A DNA stretch of 64,000 nt from Bacteroidota bacterium (GCA_023393915.1 JAEXBS010000078.1:1-64000), one strand, 5' to 3'; positions 24,798 through 33,065 are shown, counted from the stretch's first letter. Program-made: numbers and translations. Notes: generated by a model from the sequence alone, not told the origin.

Positions 24798-26078
24798 ATG
24801 ACTAATTTGCAATCCATAAAAAATAGATTCGGCATCATTGGGAACTTTCCAATGCTTAATAGAGCGCTAGAGAAAGCCGTCCAAGTAGCACCTACCGACA
24901 TCACGGTTTTAGTAATCGGAGAAAGCGGTGTAGGAAAGGAATTCATTCCTAAAATAATTCATTCTGAATCCAAAAGAAAGCACCAGCCTTACATAGTAGT
25001 TAACTGTGGAGCCATCCCTGAAGGGACAATTGATTCGGAGCTTTTCGGTCACGAAAAAGGGGCCTTTACCGGGGCAACATCAACCAGAAAAGGGTATTTC
25101 GAAGGAGCTGACGGTGGAACAATTTTTTTAGATGAGGTAGGAGAATTACCCCTTCAAACGCAAGTACGATTACTGCGTGTTTTGGAGAGTGGAGAATTCA
25201 TGAAAGTAGGGTCTTCCGTTGTACAAAAAACCGATGTGAGAATCGTAGCGGCAACCAATGTAAATATGTTAAAAGCGATTTCCGATGGTCGTTTCCGTGA
25301 AGATCTGTACTATAGACTTAATACCGTTCAAATCGACCTTCCGCCACTAAGAGAAAGAAAGGGAGACATTCATTTGCTTTTTCGAAAGTTTGCTATCGAT
25401 TTCGCCGAAAAATATCGAATGCCAGAAATTGAACTTTCCTCCGATGCAGTGACCTATCTTGAAGGATATGAGTTTCCAGGGAACATTCGTCAATTACGAA
25501 ATTTAGTGGAACAAATGACCGTTGTTGAACAGAATAGAAGAATCGATTCTGTGAAATTAGCAGAGTATTTACCGCAAACCACTCATTTGCCGGCTGTTGT
25601 TGATAAGAACAAAGCACCAGGTGTCTCCACGAATGAATTTCATTCCGAACGTGAGATCATGTACAAGCTTCTTTTTGATATGCGCAAGGATCTAAATGAT
25701 TTAAAATCGTTAACTTCCGAACTTATAAAAACTAGGGGAGCTTCTGGTTTGTCCAGCCAAGAGCAGGATTTAATCAACAGGATTTATACCCCGGAAGCAG
25801 GGAACTCTAATTCCTTGCTGTATTTTGAGAATCGCACTCCAGTGCAAGGAACGCCTACGCTTATTGGTGGATCTCAATCAGAGGAATATGAGGATGTAGA
25901 AGATATTGAAATGGAAGAAACAAGTCCCGCTTCCTTGTCTTTGCAGAACAATGAAAAAGATCTTATTGTTAAAGCTTTAGAAAAGCACAAAGGAAGGAGA
26001 AATAAAGCAGCTCAGGAATTAGGTATTTCACAGCGAACCCTTTATCGAAAGATAAAGCAGTATAATTTAGAAGATTAA
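24798..26078 (+). CDS. Sigma-54-dependent transcriptional activator without receiver domain
   Basis: The 426-residue AAA+ activator starts directly with its ATPase domain. Walker A is GESGVGKE (41-48), the sigma-54 contact loop GAFTGA is at 88-93, and Walker B is GGTIFLDEVGEL near 116. The C-terminal 45 residues are a Fis-type helix-turn-helix (KAAQELGISQRTLYRKIKQ). There is no N-terminal receiver or GAF sensor, so the signal must come by another route. A Ser/Thr/Glu-rich linker of about 100 residues separates the two domains. It is followed 15 bases later by lptE, an order conserved in Flavobacteriia, so it may control envelope genes. Targets are not visible here. Confidence 0.92.
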   Translation: MTNLQSIKNRFGIIGNFPMLNRALEKAVQVAPTDITVLVIGESGVGKEFIPKIIHSESKRKHQPYIVVNCGAIPEGTIDSELFGHEKGAFTGATSTRKGYFEGADGGTIFLDEVGELPLQTQVRLLRVLESGEFMKVGSSVVQKTDVRIVAATNVNMLKAISDGRFREDLYYRLNTVQIDLPPLRERKGDIHLLFRKFAIDFAEKYRMPEIELSSDAVTYLEGYEFPGNIRQLRNLVEQMTVVEQNRRIDSVKLAEYLPQTTHLPAVVDKNKAPGVSTNEFHSEREIMYKLLFDMRKDLNDLKSLTSELIKTRGASGLSSQEQDLINRIYTPEAGNSNSLLYFENRTPVQGTPTLIGGSQSEEYEDVEDIEMEETSPASLSLQNNEKDLIVKALEKHKGRRNKAAQELGISQRTLYRKIKQYNLED

Positions 26079-26093
26079 GTAATTTACAAAACC

Positions 26094-26657
26094 ATGAAAA
26101 AAAGGTCTAACAAAATGGGGAGAATCAAGCCTCTTACTATATTTTTCTTTGGTGGAATTTTACTTACTCTAATTATGAGCGGTTGCACGGTTTATAATTT
26201 TAAGGGAAATACACTGCATGAAGATGTGAAAACGATCCAAATCAAGGATTTTATAAACAATGCTGCTCTAATGAATCCTACTTTAGCACAGCAGTTTACT
26301 ATTGACATAAACAATCGTTTTTTGCAAAGAACTACTTTAAAAGGAACCAATCAAAATCCTCACTTGCTGGTTGAAGGCGAGATTGTAGATTATTCAATTT
26401 CTCCTACAACGATTTCAGCTCCGATAGGAACGACAGCGGGTGGTCAGATTCAAGCGGCTCAGAACAAACTAACTATTACGGTAAGAATTCACTACGAAAA
26501 TAGTATTGAGCCAGAAAAAGGTTTTGATAGAACTTACACAGATGAAGCCGTTTTTAGTAGCGATATGGATATTAATGCAATCGAAGCCTCCCAAGTGAAG
26601 ATTGTAAATGAACGGATTATAAATAAAATTTTCAACGATATTATTGCAGATTGGTAA
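26094..26657 (+). CDS. lptE: LptE family LPS-assembly lipoprotein
   Basis: The 187-residue product has an N-terminal signal ending in a lipobox, IMSGC, so it is an outer-membrane lipoprotein. The domain GCTVYNFKGNTLHEDVKTI, with two later beta strands and a final helix, is that of the Bacteroidota LptE group. LptE plugs and helps assemble the LptD barrel for lipopolysaccharide insertion. It follows the sigma-54 activator by 15 bases and overlaps the next start by one base. An ATG eight codons downstream is an alternative start, but both keep the signal peptide. No lptD is in the window. Confidence 0.85.
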   Translation: MKKRSNKMGRIKPLTIFFFGGILLTLIMSGCTVYNFKGNTLHEDVKTIQIKDFINNAALMNPTLAQQFTIDINNRFLQRTTLKGTNQNPHLLVEGEIVDYSISPTTISAPIGTTAGGQIQAAQNKLTITVRIHYENSIEPEKGFDRTYTDEAVFSSDMDINAIEASQVKIVNERIINKIFNDIIADW

Positions 26658-28114
26658 TGATGGACCCTAGAACCCTCGAGCTATTAAAAGAGCCTGAACA
26701 AATTTTAGAAGGAGACCTGCTTGTTCTTGAAGAAGAAATTCAGAAGTTTCCTTACGTCCAAAGTCTACGAGCACTCTATCTTAAGGCTACCCATTTGTAT
26801 AAGAAAGAGGCTTATAACGATGCCCTTTCTAAAGCCTCCGCGTACACAACAGATAAGAAAATTTTATTTCAATTTATCAATGGCTATTCGGAGCCAACGG
26901 AAATTGTAGATCAGGTTAAAGAGCAGGATTCCCAAGAAAATATAGGCGAAACAACTAATGCCTTTCAGAAGGTTCAGCCTGAGGAAGTAAGTTATCCTGA
27001 GAAGGTTTTTGTGGGCGGGGAAATAAATAGAATTTTATTCCCGGGAGAAGAGGACTTTTTAAGTAATCAAGTGGAAAAGATTGATTGGCAGCAGACAGAG
27101 GAATCAGGTGCTTTAGTGACTTATTCTATGGAAGAAAACACCTCTCAATCATCACTTTCCGGTGATGGTCCTAAGACTGATTCTGTTGACACAGAAGTCG
27201 AAAGCACCGCAGAATTAGCAGAGGGATTCTCTGAGGAGGAGGTACCACTCAATTTTCATAGTGTTGAGAATTATTTACCGCAAATCCAACCTGAGATTCA
27301 GAAGCACGTAGAATCTTACACTCCTCCAAAAGCCAAGAACAGCCACGAGGAAGAAATGCAGAGGTTAATCGCAGAGGTAGAAGCTAAGATGAAGAAGAAT
27401 AAAACTCAGCAATCTATTTCAAAGATAGTAGAAGAAGAAGCTGAGAGTTCGGAGATAAATTTTGTAGCTCATCAGCCTTTTTTGGATAGTAACAGTAAAG
27501 GGATGGAAACTCCTGCAAATACCCAAAGCGAAATTCCTGAAGAGCAGGATCTCCAAACTGACCCAAAAACATCGTGGGTTCCGCTACAAGTAGACTCTCC
27601 TAGTTTAGACAGCCAAATAGGTCAGGTTACAAGTGGAAGAAAAGAAGCTGGGTTCCATTTAGAGACTGAAAATAAGGTCGAGGAAAATGAACCAATAGAT
27701 GTGGAACCGCGTAATGAGGAGGCCTTCGAAGGCAAAGAGACCAATGAGCCAAGCAATGTTCCAGTATTTATTTCTACGTGGCAAAATTGGTTGAAAATTG
27801 ATCGAACTTCTCAGGGAGAGCCGCAGAAAACGCAGCTCTTGTCCATTGATCAGATTAAAAATAGAGCGATTGAGAAGTTTATTGAAACAGAACCTAAAAT
27901 CTCTAAACTTAAAGAGGAGCCTGTTCAAGTAAAAGAAAAACCAGACGATATTTCACATCTAATGACCGAAACGCTCGCAGGCTTGTATCTTGAACAAAGA
28001 CTCTATACAAAAGCTATTAATGCTTTTGAAGTATTAATAGGAAAGCACCCTGAACGTAAAGAATATTTTGAAGAAAAAATAGAATCTATTAAACAGATTC
28101 GAACAGGTAAATAA
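26657..28114 (+). CDS. Unknown acidic protein with C-terminal TPR-like repeat
   Basis: The 485-residue product starts at the ATG overlapping the lptE stop (TAATG) and is thus coupled to lptE. The N-terminal 70 residues are helical with YVQSLRALYLKATHLYKKEA. The middle 300 residues are strikingly acidic, Glu/Ser/Thr-rich and low in complexity, so probably disordered. The last 60 residues form a TPR-like pair (LAGLYLEQRLYTKAINAFEV). There is no signal peptide, so it is cytoplasmic. Bacteroidota lptE clusters often carry such a TPR gene, but its role is not known to me. Confidence 0.75.
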   Translation: MMDPRTLELLKEPEQILEGDLLVLEEEIQKFPYVQSLRALYLKATHLYKKEAYNDALSKASAYTTDKKILFQFINGYSEPTEIVDQVKEQDSQENIGETTNAFQKVQPEEVSYPEKVFVGGEINRILFPGEEDFLSNQVEKIDWQQTEESGALVTYSMEENTSQSSLSGDGPKTDSVDTEVESTAELAEGFSEEEVPLNFHSVENYLPQIQPEIQKHVESYTPPKAKNSHEEEMQRLIAEVEAKMKKNKTQQSISKIVEEEAESSEINFVAHQPFLDSNSKGMETPANTQSEIPEEQDLQTDPKTSWVPLQVDSPSLDSQIGQVTSGRKEAGFHLETENKVEENEPIDVEPRNEEAFEGKETNEPSNVPVFISTWQNWLKIDRTSQGEPQKTQLLSIDQIKNRAIEKFIETEPKISKLKEEPVQVKEKPDDISHLMTETLAGLYLEQRLYTKAINAFEVLIGKHPERKEYFEEKIESIKQIRTGK

Positions 28115-28115
28115 A

Positions 28116-28490
28116 ATGAAAATGGATATAATGGTTATTGTCGGACTGATTCTTCTAGGATTACTCGCAGGCTACTTGAGTGGTTTGGTAGGAATCGGCG
28201 GGGGTATTGTAATGGTTCCAGTCCTGGTATTTTTATTTGGATTTACTCAGCACAAGGCCCAAGGGACAACCTTGGCATTACTGATGATTCCTGTAGGTAT
28301 TTTTGGGGTGATGAACTACTATAAAGCTGGAAATGTTGATATTAGAACGGCACTGCTTCTATGTTGTGGATTTGTCCTAGGTAGCTATTTGGGTAGTAAA
28401 ACAGCAATTTCACTCTCTCAAGATACCCTTCGAAAAGGCTTTGCTCTTTTAATGTTCGTGGTCGCCATTAAAATGTTTTTTCAAAAATAA
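28116..28490 (+). CDS. Half-size TauE/SafE family membrane protein
   Basis: The 124-residue protein corresponds to only one half of a TauE/SafE permease. It has four membrane helices and the family Gly-rich signature GLVGIGGGIVMVPVLVFLFG near residue 24, then FTQHKAQGTTLALLMIPVGI. Full members have two such repeats and about 250 residues. A half protein would have to act as a dimer. It starts one base after the TPR gene stop, so it is in the sigma-54 activator-lptE transcript. Substrate cannot be inferred. Such short forms recur in Flavobacteriia, so it is probably not a truncation. Confidence 0.8.
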   Translation: MKMDIMVIVGLILLGLLAGYLSGLVGIGGGIVMVPVLVFLFGFTQHKAQGTTLALLMIPVGIFGVMNYYKAGNVDIRTALLLCCGFVLGSYLGSKTAISLSQDTLRKGFALLMFVVAIKMFFQK

Positions 28491-28500
28491 TTGTACTTAC

Positions 28501-29151
28501 CTATTCAGGTAGTTCTTTTTTCTCAACCGTATCTACCACAATGGTTTTTCCTGTAGATGGTGATTTGCGAATCATGAATCGGTTCCATAGTTTTCTTCCC
28601 ATCACCCAGACGAAAATTAGCAGTCCTATTGCTAAGATTCCAGCAATTACAGGGGCAGCAATAGATAAGAACGTTAGGAGACCGGCTCCTACGGTCTCCG
28701 TAGAAGCCACAGCGGAATTGCCAATTCCTCCGGTACTTGCACTGGAAGCTACTCGTGTGCCTGCAAACCCACTACTAATAGTCGCAGCAGTTCCTCCCCC
28801 CGCAATTAAAGCTAAAGCCCATAAAGGAAAGGTGCCTAGGTCGGTAAATTGACTTGCAAACATCAGTGAGCCCGCAATAGTAGCTAAGGGAATAGAAACG
28901 GTATCTAATAGATTATCGATAAAAGGAAGATAATAGGCAAGAATTTCAAAAATCATTGCTAGCCCTGTTGCAATCAAAGTAGGGAGACCCGAGAGCCATT
29001 CCATAGAAGAACTTAGGGGAATCCATCCTAAATAAGCACCGAGACTTACAAAAAATAAAGGTAGAAAGACGCGGAATCCACTAGCGGCCGCAAGTCCTAG
29101 GCCAATAAATCCACTTAATAGGTACGAAGCATAAGGCAATGAATCCAACAT
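28501..29151 (-). CDS. DUF4126 membrane protein
   Basis: From the ATG at 29151 the product has 216 residues (MLDSLPYASYLLSGF). It has about six hydrophobic segments, glycine- and alanine-rich (GLGLAAASGFRVFLPLFFV, AGGGTAATISSGFAGTRVAS), and a charged C-terminal tail. The pattern is that of DUF4126, of unknown function. The start was chosen because the longer form only adds a non-conserved tail. The gene converges with the half-size TauE gene 10 bases away. Its inner-membrane location is clear, its role is not. Confidence 0.8.
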   Translation of the reverse strand: MLDSLPYASYLLSGFIGLGLAAASGFRVFLPLFFVSLGAYLGWIPLSSSMEWLSGLPTLIATGLAMIFEILAYYLPFIDNLLDTVSIPLATIAGSLMFASQFTDLGTFPLWALALIAGGGTAATISSGFAGTRVASSASTGGIGNSAVASTETVGAGLLTFLSIAAPVIAGILAIGLLIFVWVMGRKLWNRFMIRKSPSTGKTIVVDTVEKKELPE

Positions 29152-29206
29152 GGTTATAGATATTTTATAGCGTATATAGTACAAAAATCATGCTAACAGA
29201 TCAGTG

Positions 29207-29593
29207 TCATTTACTACTCTTGTCGCAAAGCTTTAAAAACAGTTTAGAGACTGCTTCATAGGAGGTGGGCATATGAGGAGAGGCCCAAAAGAGCATTGCT
29301 AAAGAATTGGAGCCGAATTTTATTTCAAATTCGTTACGGTTCAAGCGGTACGCTTCCCTTAGCAATCGTTTGATACGATTTCGGTCGGTTGCTTTTTTGA
29401 AATGCCTTTTAGATACGGAAACACCAAATTTCCCAATACTATTTTCCTCTTGCGCAATATGAATAATTCGTAAAGGTCCTACCGTTTTCCATTTCCCTTT
29501 TTCAAATAGAAGGGAAATGTCCTTTTTTTGTTTGAGCTTTTTTGCTCGAGAGTATCCTAGCGGTTTCACAATGGGAAAGTTAGTTTTTTTCAA
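29207..29593 (-). CDS. rnpA: Ribonuclease P protein component
   Basis: The 128-residue basic protein binds RNase P RNA for tRNA 5'-end maturation. The key motif is SVSKRHFKKATDRNRIKRLL (about residues 63-82), followed by REAYRLNR. It starts with TTG at 29593, overlapping the tcdA stop by 14 bases; a GTG nine codons in is the alternative. The usual neighbour rpmH is absent; instead it is the last gene of a tatD-tcdA-rnpA run. Confidence 0.9.
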   Translation of the reverse strand: MKKTNFPIVKPLGYSRAKKLKQKKDISLLFEKGKWKTVGPLRIIHIAQEENSIGKFGVSVSKRHFKKATDRNRIKRLLREAYRLNRNEFEIKFGSNSLAMLFWASPHMPTSYEAVSKLFLKLCDKSSK

Positions 29594-30308
29594 GCAGATA
29601 ATTCACTACCGCGGAGGCGGCATGTAAACCAAAGGCTGCAGGGATGAAGCTGATGGTGCCATAAAATGACTTTTTAAAATTGGATCCGTCCGTCATCTTC
29701 AAAGAATCTTCTTTCTGAAGTTCACTTGAGAAAACACATTTAACCCCTTTGGTTATGTTGAATTCTTTTTTCAGTCTTTTGCGAATTTGCTTAGCTAGGT
29801 AACAGTTATAAGTTCTGCCAATGTCCCTAACTAGGATTTTGGTTGCGTCAAGTTTACCCCCCGCTCCCATACACGAAATTACCTTGATTTTTCTGGATCT
29901 ACATTCTTTGATTAGTTGGAGCTTAGGTGCGACTGAATCGATGCAATCTAGTACGTAATCAAAGTTCTGGTTTTCTACTAGTAGGTGCATTTTTTCTGGG
30001 GTAAAAAATTCGGAATGAACTTCTAGTGACAGATGGGGGTTGATATCAAGTAAGCGCTCAGCTACTAGAGTGGTTTTTTTTTGATCGATAGTTGAATGTA
30101 AGGCAGGAAGTTGTCTATTGATATTCGTCAAATCTACGGTGTCACCATCAACGATAGTTAAGTGACCAATGCCGGATCGAGCTATAAACTCTGCAGCATA
30201 GGATCCTACGCCGCCAAGTCCAACAATAAGTATACGAGAAGATTGTAGTTTTTTAATCCCTTCGGGTTTGACTAATAGTTCGGTTCTTTCCTGCCAATTT
30301 TTATCCAT
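29580..30308 (-). CDS. tcdA: tRNA threonylcarbamoyladenosine dehydratase
   Basis: The 242-residue E1-like ThiF-family enzyme uses ATP to cyclise t6A37 in tRNA to ct6A. The nucleotide-binding motif is ILIVGLGGVGSYAAEFIARSG (residues about 27-47; the core is GLGGVGS). An Asn-Arg pair in DLTNINRQLPALHSTI and a conserved Asp in DCIDSVAPK follow. TcdA family members lack the Ub-like zinc Cys pairs, consistent here. It overlaps tatD by 8 bases and rnpA by 14 bases, so the three genes are one operon linked to tRNA and DNA/RNA end processing. Confidence 0.9.
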   Translation of the reverse strand: MDKNWQERTELLVKPEGIKKLQSSRILIVGLGGVGSYAAEFIARSGIGHLTIVDGDTVDLTNINRQLPALHSTIDQKKTTLVAERLLDINPHLSLEVHSEFFTPEKMHLLVENQNFDYVLDCIDSVAPKLQLIKECRSRKIKVISCMGAGGKLDATKILVRDIGRTYNCYLAKQIRKRLKKEFNITKGVKCVFSSELQKEDSLKMTDGSNFKKSFYGTISFIPAAFGLHAASAVVNYLLEKN

Positions 30309-30921
30309 TGTTTCGTATATCTTTTAAATTGATAGTAATCTGTTCCTTTATTTCATTTATACTCATGCCTTTGATTTCTGCTGCTTTTTGGTAAATTTCT
30401 TCTATTTCAACTTCATGAGAGTCTGTTTCAAGAAAAAATTGATCATTAGAAAGTTCTCGAAATAAAGTTTGCAAAGATAAGTTGGAAAGTAGAGGTTTTC
30501 CAAATGAGAGTCGAATGTCTTTTGAAATCAAAGGGTTGGCAATTGATGGCTTTCGGTTAAATCCGTGAATAATCCAAGGCGTTTTACCGTGATTGTAAAA
30601 GGATAGTAATTCATGGTGCTTTCTTACACAGTGGATGATTAATGGTTTTGATAAGCTATTGGCTAGCTCTATGTGCATTTTAAACACCTCTTTTTCATAG
30701 GGGCTATTAGTTCTTGAATCCAAACCACATTCTCCAATCGCCCAGCAAAATGGGTGTTTGGCTAATTGTTTTACCCACTGAAAATCGTGAAGGTATGAGG
30801 AAGATAATTTCATGGGGTGAAGGCCCACAGAAAAAGGAAGTTCTGGTGGCTCCTGGTACAATTCAAGATTGTAAATTCCCGTATTTCCAAGGGAATGATG
30901 ATGGAAGTCAAAAAACTTCAT
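30301..30921 (-). CDS. TatD family metal-dependent hydrolase, short form
   Basis: The 206-residue protein is a TIM-barrel amidohydrolase of the TatD kind, shorter than the usual 255-260. The metal motif HHH is in MKFFDFHHHS. A later Glu lies in GECGLDS, His in LIIHCVRKHHE and IIHGFNR, and the final Asp in FLETDSHEVEI. All metal ligands thus seem present. The family has DNase or D-tyrosyl-tRNA-linked activity in some members, so the substrate here is uncertain. It overlaps tcdA by 8 bases and heads the operon. A possible TAATTTTG box lies at 30926-30933 just before the ATG, too close to rely on. Confidence 0.83.
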   Translation of the reverse strand: MKFFDFHHHSLGNTGIYNLELYQEPPELPFSVGLHPMKLSSSYLHDFQWVKQLAKHPFCWAIGECGLDSRTNSPYEKEVFKMHIELANSLSKPLIIHCVRKHHELLSFYNHGKTPWIIHGFNRKPSIANPLISKDIRLSFGKPLLSNLSLQTLFRELSNDQFFLETDSHEVEIEEIYQKAAEIKGMSINEIKEQITINLKDIRNNG

Positions 30922-31009
30922 GTTTCAAAATTAATTAAAACTTGTAGGATAATTTGAAAATAGCTTTGCTATTTGTTAAAAAAAAGTTAATTTTACCTAA
31001 AGCACCTAT

Positions 31010-31633
31010 ATGAAGAAAAAATTCTCGGAAAAACAGATAGCGATTTTGGAAGTCGCCGAAGAACTCATTGCAAGAAAAGGTTTTGATGGAACTTCCGTAA
31101 GAGATATATCGTCTAAAGCGGGAATCAATGTTGCTATGATTTCTTATTATTTTGGATCTAAAGAGAAAATGCTTGCTTATCTGTACCAATATAGAGTGCT
31201 AAGAACAAGAGAAAGTTTTGCGGAATTTGCTCATACCATTCATGAAGGAAGACCCGATATGCAAATGAAAGAAATCATTCGTTTCGTTGTAAATCAAATG
31301 TTCCGTTACAATTATTTTCATGCATTTGTCAAGCAAGAGATTCGTCATACCGAACTCGTTAAGGACGAGCTTATTGAGTTTTATAGGACCGCTACTCAAA
31401 CTATTGACGTGGTTATCGAAAAAGGAGTAACAATGGGTATGTTTCATTTCGCCCCAAAAGCGGAGGATGTTCTTACTCATATGATTGGTTCTGCCGTTTT
31501 TGTAATCAGAAATCGAAGCTTTTACCAAGAGTACCTTAATGGTGAAGCGGAAGACTTTTTAAAAAATGCAGAAGAAAAAGTGCGTCTCTCGAATTACCAA
31601 AGTATTTTCGCCTTATTAGGGTACAAGGCGTAA
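31010..31633 (+). CDS. TetR/AcrR family transcriptional regulator
   Basis: The 207-residue protein has a TetR-type HTH at residues 15-55 (EELIARKGFDGTSVRDI then AGINVAMISYYFGSKEKML), a strong family match. The C-terminal ligand domain is not of a class I can name. The nearest gene, tatD, is divergent and 88 bases away, and bamD lies downstream on the same strand. Neither is an obvious target. The inducer and regulon are unknown. Confidence 0.88.
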   Translation: MKKKFSEKQIAILEVAEELIARKGFDGTSVRDISSKAGINVAMISYYFGSKEKMLAYLYQYRVLRTRESFAEFAHTIHEGRPDMQMKEIIRFVVNQMFRYNYFHAFVKQEIRHTELVKDELIEFYRTATQTIDVVIEKGVTMGMFHFAPKAEDVLTHMIGSAVFVIRNRSFYQEYLNGEAEDFLKNAEEKVRLSNYQSIFALLGYKA

Positions 31634-31680
31634 CATTAGGTGAGTTAAAGTATCTTAAAAAAACTCATAGCTAAAAAAAA

Positions 31681-31721
31681 ATCCTATTTTTGCAGATTGT
31701 AAAAGTAATTGCAAATAGGAT
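31681..31721. repeat. Inverted repeat around the bamD promoter
   Basis: Perfect 9-bp arms ATCCTATTT (31681-31689) and AAATAGGAT (31713-31721) flank the TATTTTTG box and the likely transcription start of bamD. The left arm overlaps the promoter box and lies before the transcript start, so it is not an RNA hairpin; an operator is possible. Confidence 0.55.
31685..31692 (+). promoter_or_regulatory. -7 promoter box (TATTTTTG) of bamD
   Basis: TATTTTTG followed by CAGA lies 40 bases before the ATG at 31732 and overlaps an upstream in-frame TTG-like start (31690), which it excludes. Confidence 0.6.
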
Positions 31722-31731
31722 CAAAGAATTT

Positions 31732-32679
31732 ATGAGAAAGTTACTCAGTATTTTGGTGGTAGTTTTAATCTTTAGTGCTTGTAATAAGCAGTACGATCAG
31801 GCTATGAAGAGTGCAGATAAAAACCTGATATTACAAACTGCCAATGAGTATTTCGCCAACAAGAAGTGGACACAAGCTATCGCTCTATACGAAAGGTTAC
31901 CCAATTTAGTTGCTGGAACGGATGATGCAAAAACAGTAGTTTTCAATACTGCTTATGCAAATTACTACGATAAGCAGTACCGTATTGCTGCTCATCACTT
32001 TAAAAATTATTCTGTTACTTTTCCGGAGGACCCGAAAGCAGAAGAAGCAGCCTACATGTCGGCGCTTTGTTATTACAATGGTTCTTTAGACTACAACTTA
32101 GATCAATCCAACACGGAATCAGCAATCGTAGAGTTGCAGAATTTTCTAAATCAATATCCTAATTCAGAAAGAAGTGGAAACATCAACGATTTGATTGATG
32201 AGTTGAGCTACAAGTTGGAATTCAAAGCTTATGAAAACGCAAGACATTACTATAAAATAAAAGAGTACAAAGCTGCTATCGTATCATTTGAAAATGTTTT
32301 GGAGGATTTTCCAAGCACCAAGCTGCGCATCTCTATCTACGAGATGGTTTTGCGTTCAAAGTTTGAACTTGCGATGAACTCGGTTTACGATAAAAAAGAG
32401 GAAAGGTTAGAAAGCGCTCTAGCGTACACTCGATTTGTGGAAAAGGAACTTCCCGATTCTTCACAAAGTAAACTAGCTTTGGATCTAAGAGAGAAGCTCA
32501 ACTCAGAAACTGTTCGGTTTGCAAAAACGAAAGAGATGGTAGAAAAGGAAGAGGCTCGAATCTTAGCGAAACAAAGGGAATTAGAATTAGAGGAAGCTAG
32601 AAAAAGAAAAGAGCAGGAAGTTGTTGTGGATACCTTAAGCGCAGAGAAGACTGAGACCCTGACTCCAATCGGAAACTAG
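31732..32679 (+). CDS. bamD: Outer-membrane assembly lipoprotein BamD
   Basis: The product of about 315 residues has a lipoprotein signal, MRKLLSILVVVLIFSAC, with lipobox FSAC. It is followed by TPR-type helical repeats around residues 25-230 (YFANKKWTQAIALYERLPN, FPEDPKAEEAAYMSALCYYN). This is the BamD layout that holds BamA and helps fold outer-membrane barrels. The C-terminal 60 residues are a charged coiled coil (EKEEARILAKQRELELEEAR), longer than in proteobacterial BamD. The start at 31732 rather than 31690 is set by the signal peptide and the promoter position. It is followed 62 bases later by rpoZ. Confidence 0.88.
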   Translation: MRKLLSILVVVLIFSACNKQYDQAMKSADKNLILQTANEYFANKKWTQAIALYERLPNLVAGTDDAKTVVFNTAYANYYDKQYRIAAHHFKNYSVTFPEDPKAEEAAYMSALCYYNGSLDYNLDQSNTESAIVELQNFLNQYPNSERSGNINDLIDELSYKLEFKAYENARHYYKIKEYKAAIVSFENVLEDFPSTKLRISIYEMVLRSKFELAMNSVYDKKEERLESALAYTRFVEKELPDSSQSKLALDLREKLNSETVRFAKTKEMVEKEEARILAKQRELELEEARKRKEQEVVVDTLSAEKTETLTPIGN

Positions 32680-32704
32680 ACTTTTAAATTTCAAAGAAAT
32701 TAAC

Positions 32705-32712
32705 TATCTTTG
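32705..32712 (+). promoter_or_regulatory. -7 promoter box (TATCTTTG) of rpoZ
   Basis: TATCTTTG lies 30 bases before the ATG at 32742 and shares its first 18 bases, box plus start region, exactly with the miaB promoter. Confidence 0.65.
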
Positions 32713-32741
32713 CAGACTAAAATTATAATAATTCACTGAAA

Positions 32742-33065
32742 ATGAGTGTAAAAGATACCCAAGCAGAACTGTCTACCGTTACTTACGACCGTGATAAAAT
32801 TGAAAGAGGAATAGGTTCAATTTATGAAGCTATTGTGATCATGGGAAAACGTGCGGAGCAAATCAATGCGGAGATTCGTTCTGAACTTCATGGTAAACTA
32901 GATGAATTCGCTGTGCATAATACAACTCTTGAAGAAGTATTTGAAAACCGCGAGCAGATTGAAATTTCAAAGCATTATGAAAAGTTGCCAAAGCCAACTT
33001 CCATTGCTATCTCCGAATGGTTAGACGATGAAATCTACTACCGTAAAACGGAAGAGACGAAATAG
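32742..33065 (+). CDS. rpoZ: DNA-directed RNA polymerase omega subunit (Rpb6-like)
   Basis: The 107-residue protein has the Bacteroidota omega signature: TYDRDKIERGIGSIYEAIVI then GKRAEQINAEIR. In relatives this helix pair wraps the beta-prime C terminus to help polymerase assembly. The C-terminal 45 residues (ENREQIEISKHYEKLPKPTS) are typical of the clade. It sits between bamD and coaBC, as in many Flavobacteriia. It is followed by a terminator and has its own promoter. Confidence 0.9.
   Translation: MSVKDTQAELSTVTYDRDKIERGIGSIYEAIVIMGKRAEQINAEIRSELHGKLDEFAVHNTTLEEVFENREQIEISKHYEKLPKPTSIAISEWLDDEIYYRKTEETK

Noticed and set aside
28116..28490. Half-size TauE as a truncated pseudogene
   Set aside because: Clean start and stop, tight operon spacing and similar short forms in the class argue for an intact gene.
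29207..29593. rpmH next to rnpA
   Set aside because: No small basic L34-like frame is present on either side.
30926..30933. TAATTTTG as tatD promoter
   Set aside because: It lies only 4 bases before the ATG and is T/A-rich by chance in this region, so I left it out of the features.
31641..31667. Weak inverted repeat after the TetR gene as terminator
   Set aside because: The 6-bp arms are far apart and no T-run follows.
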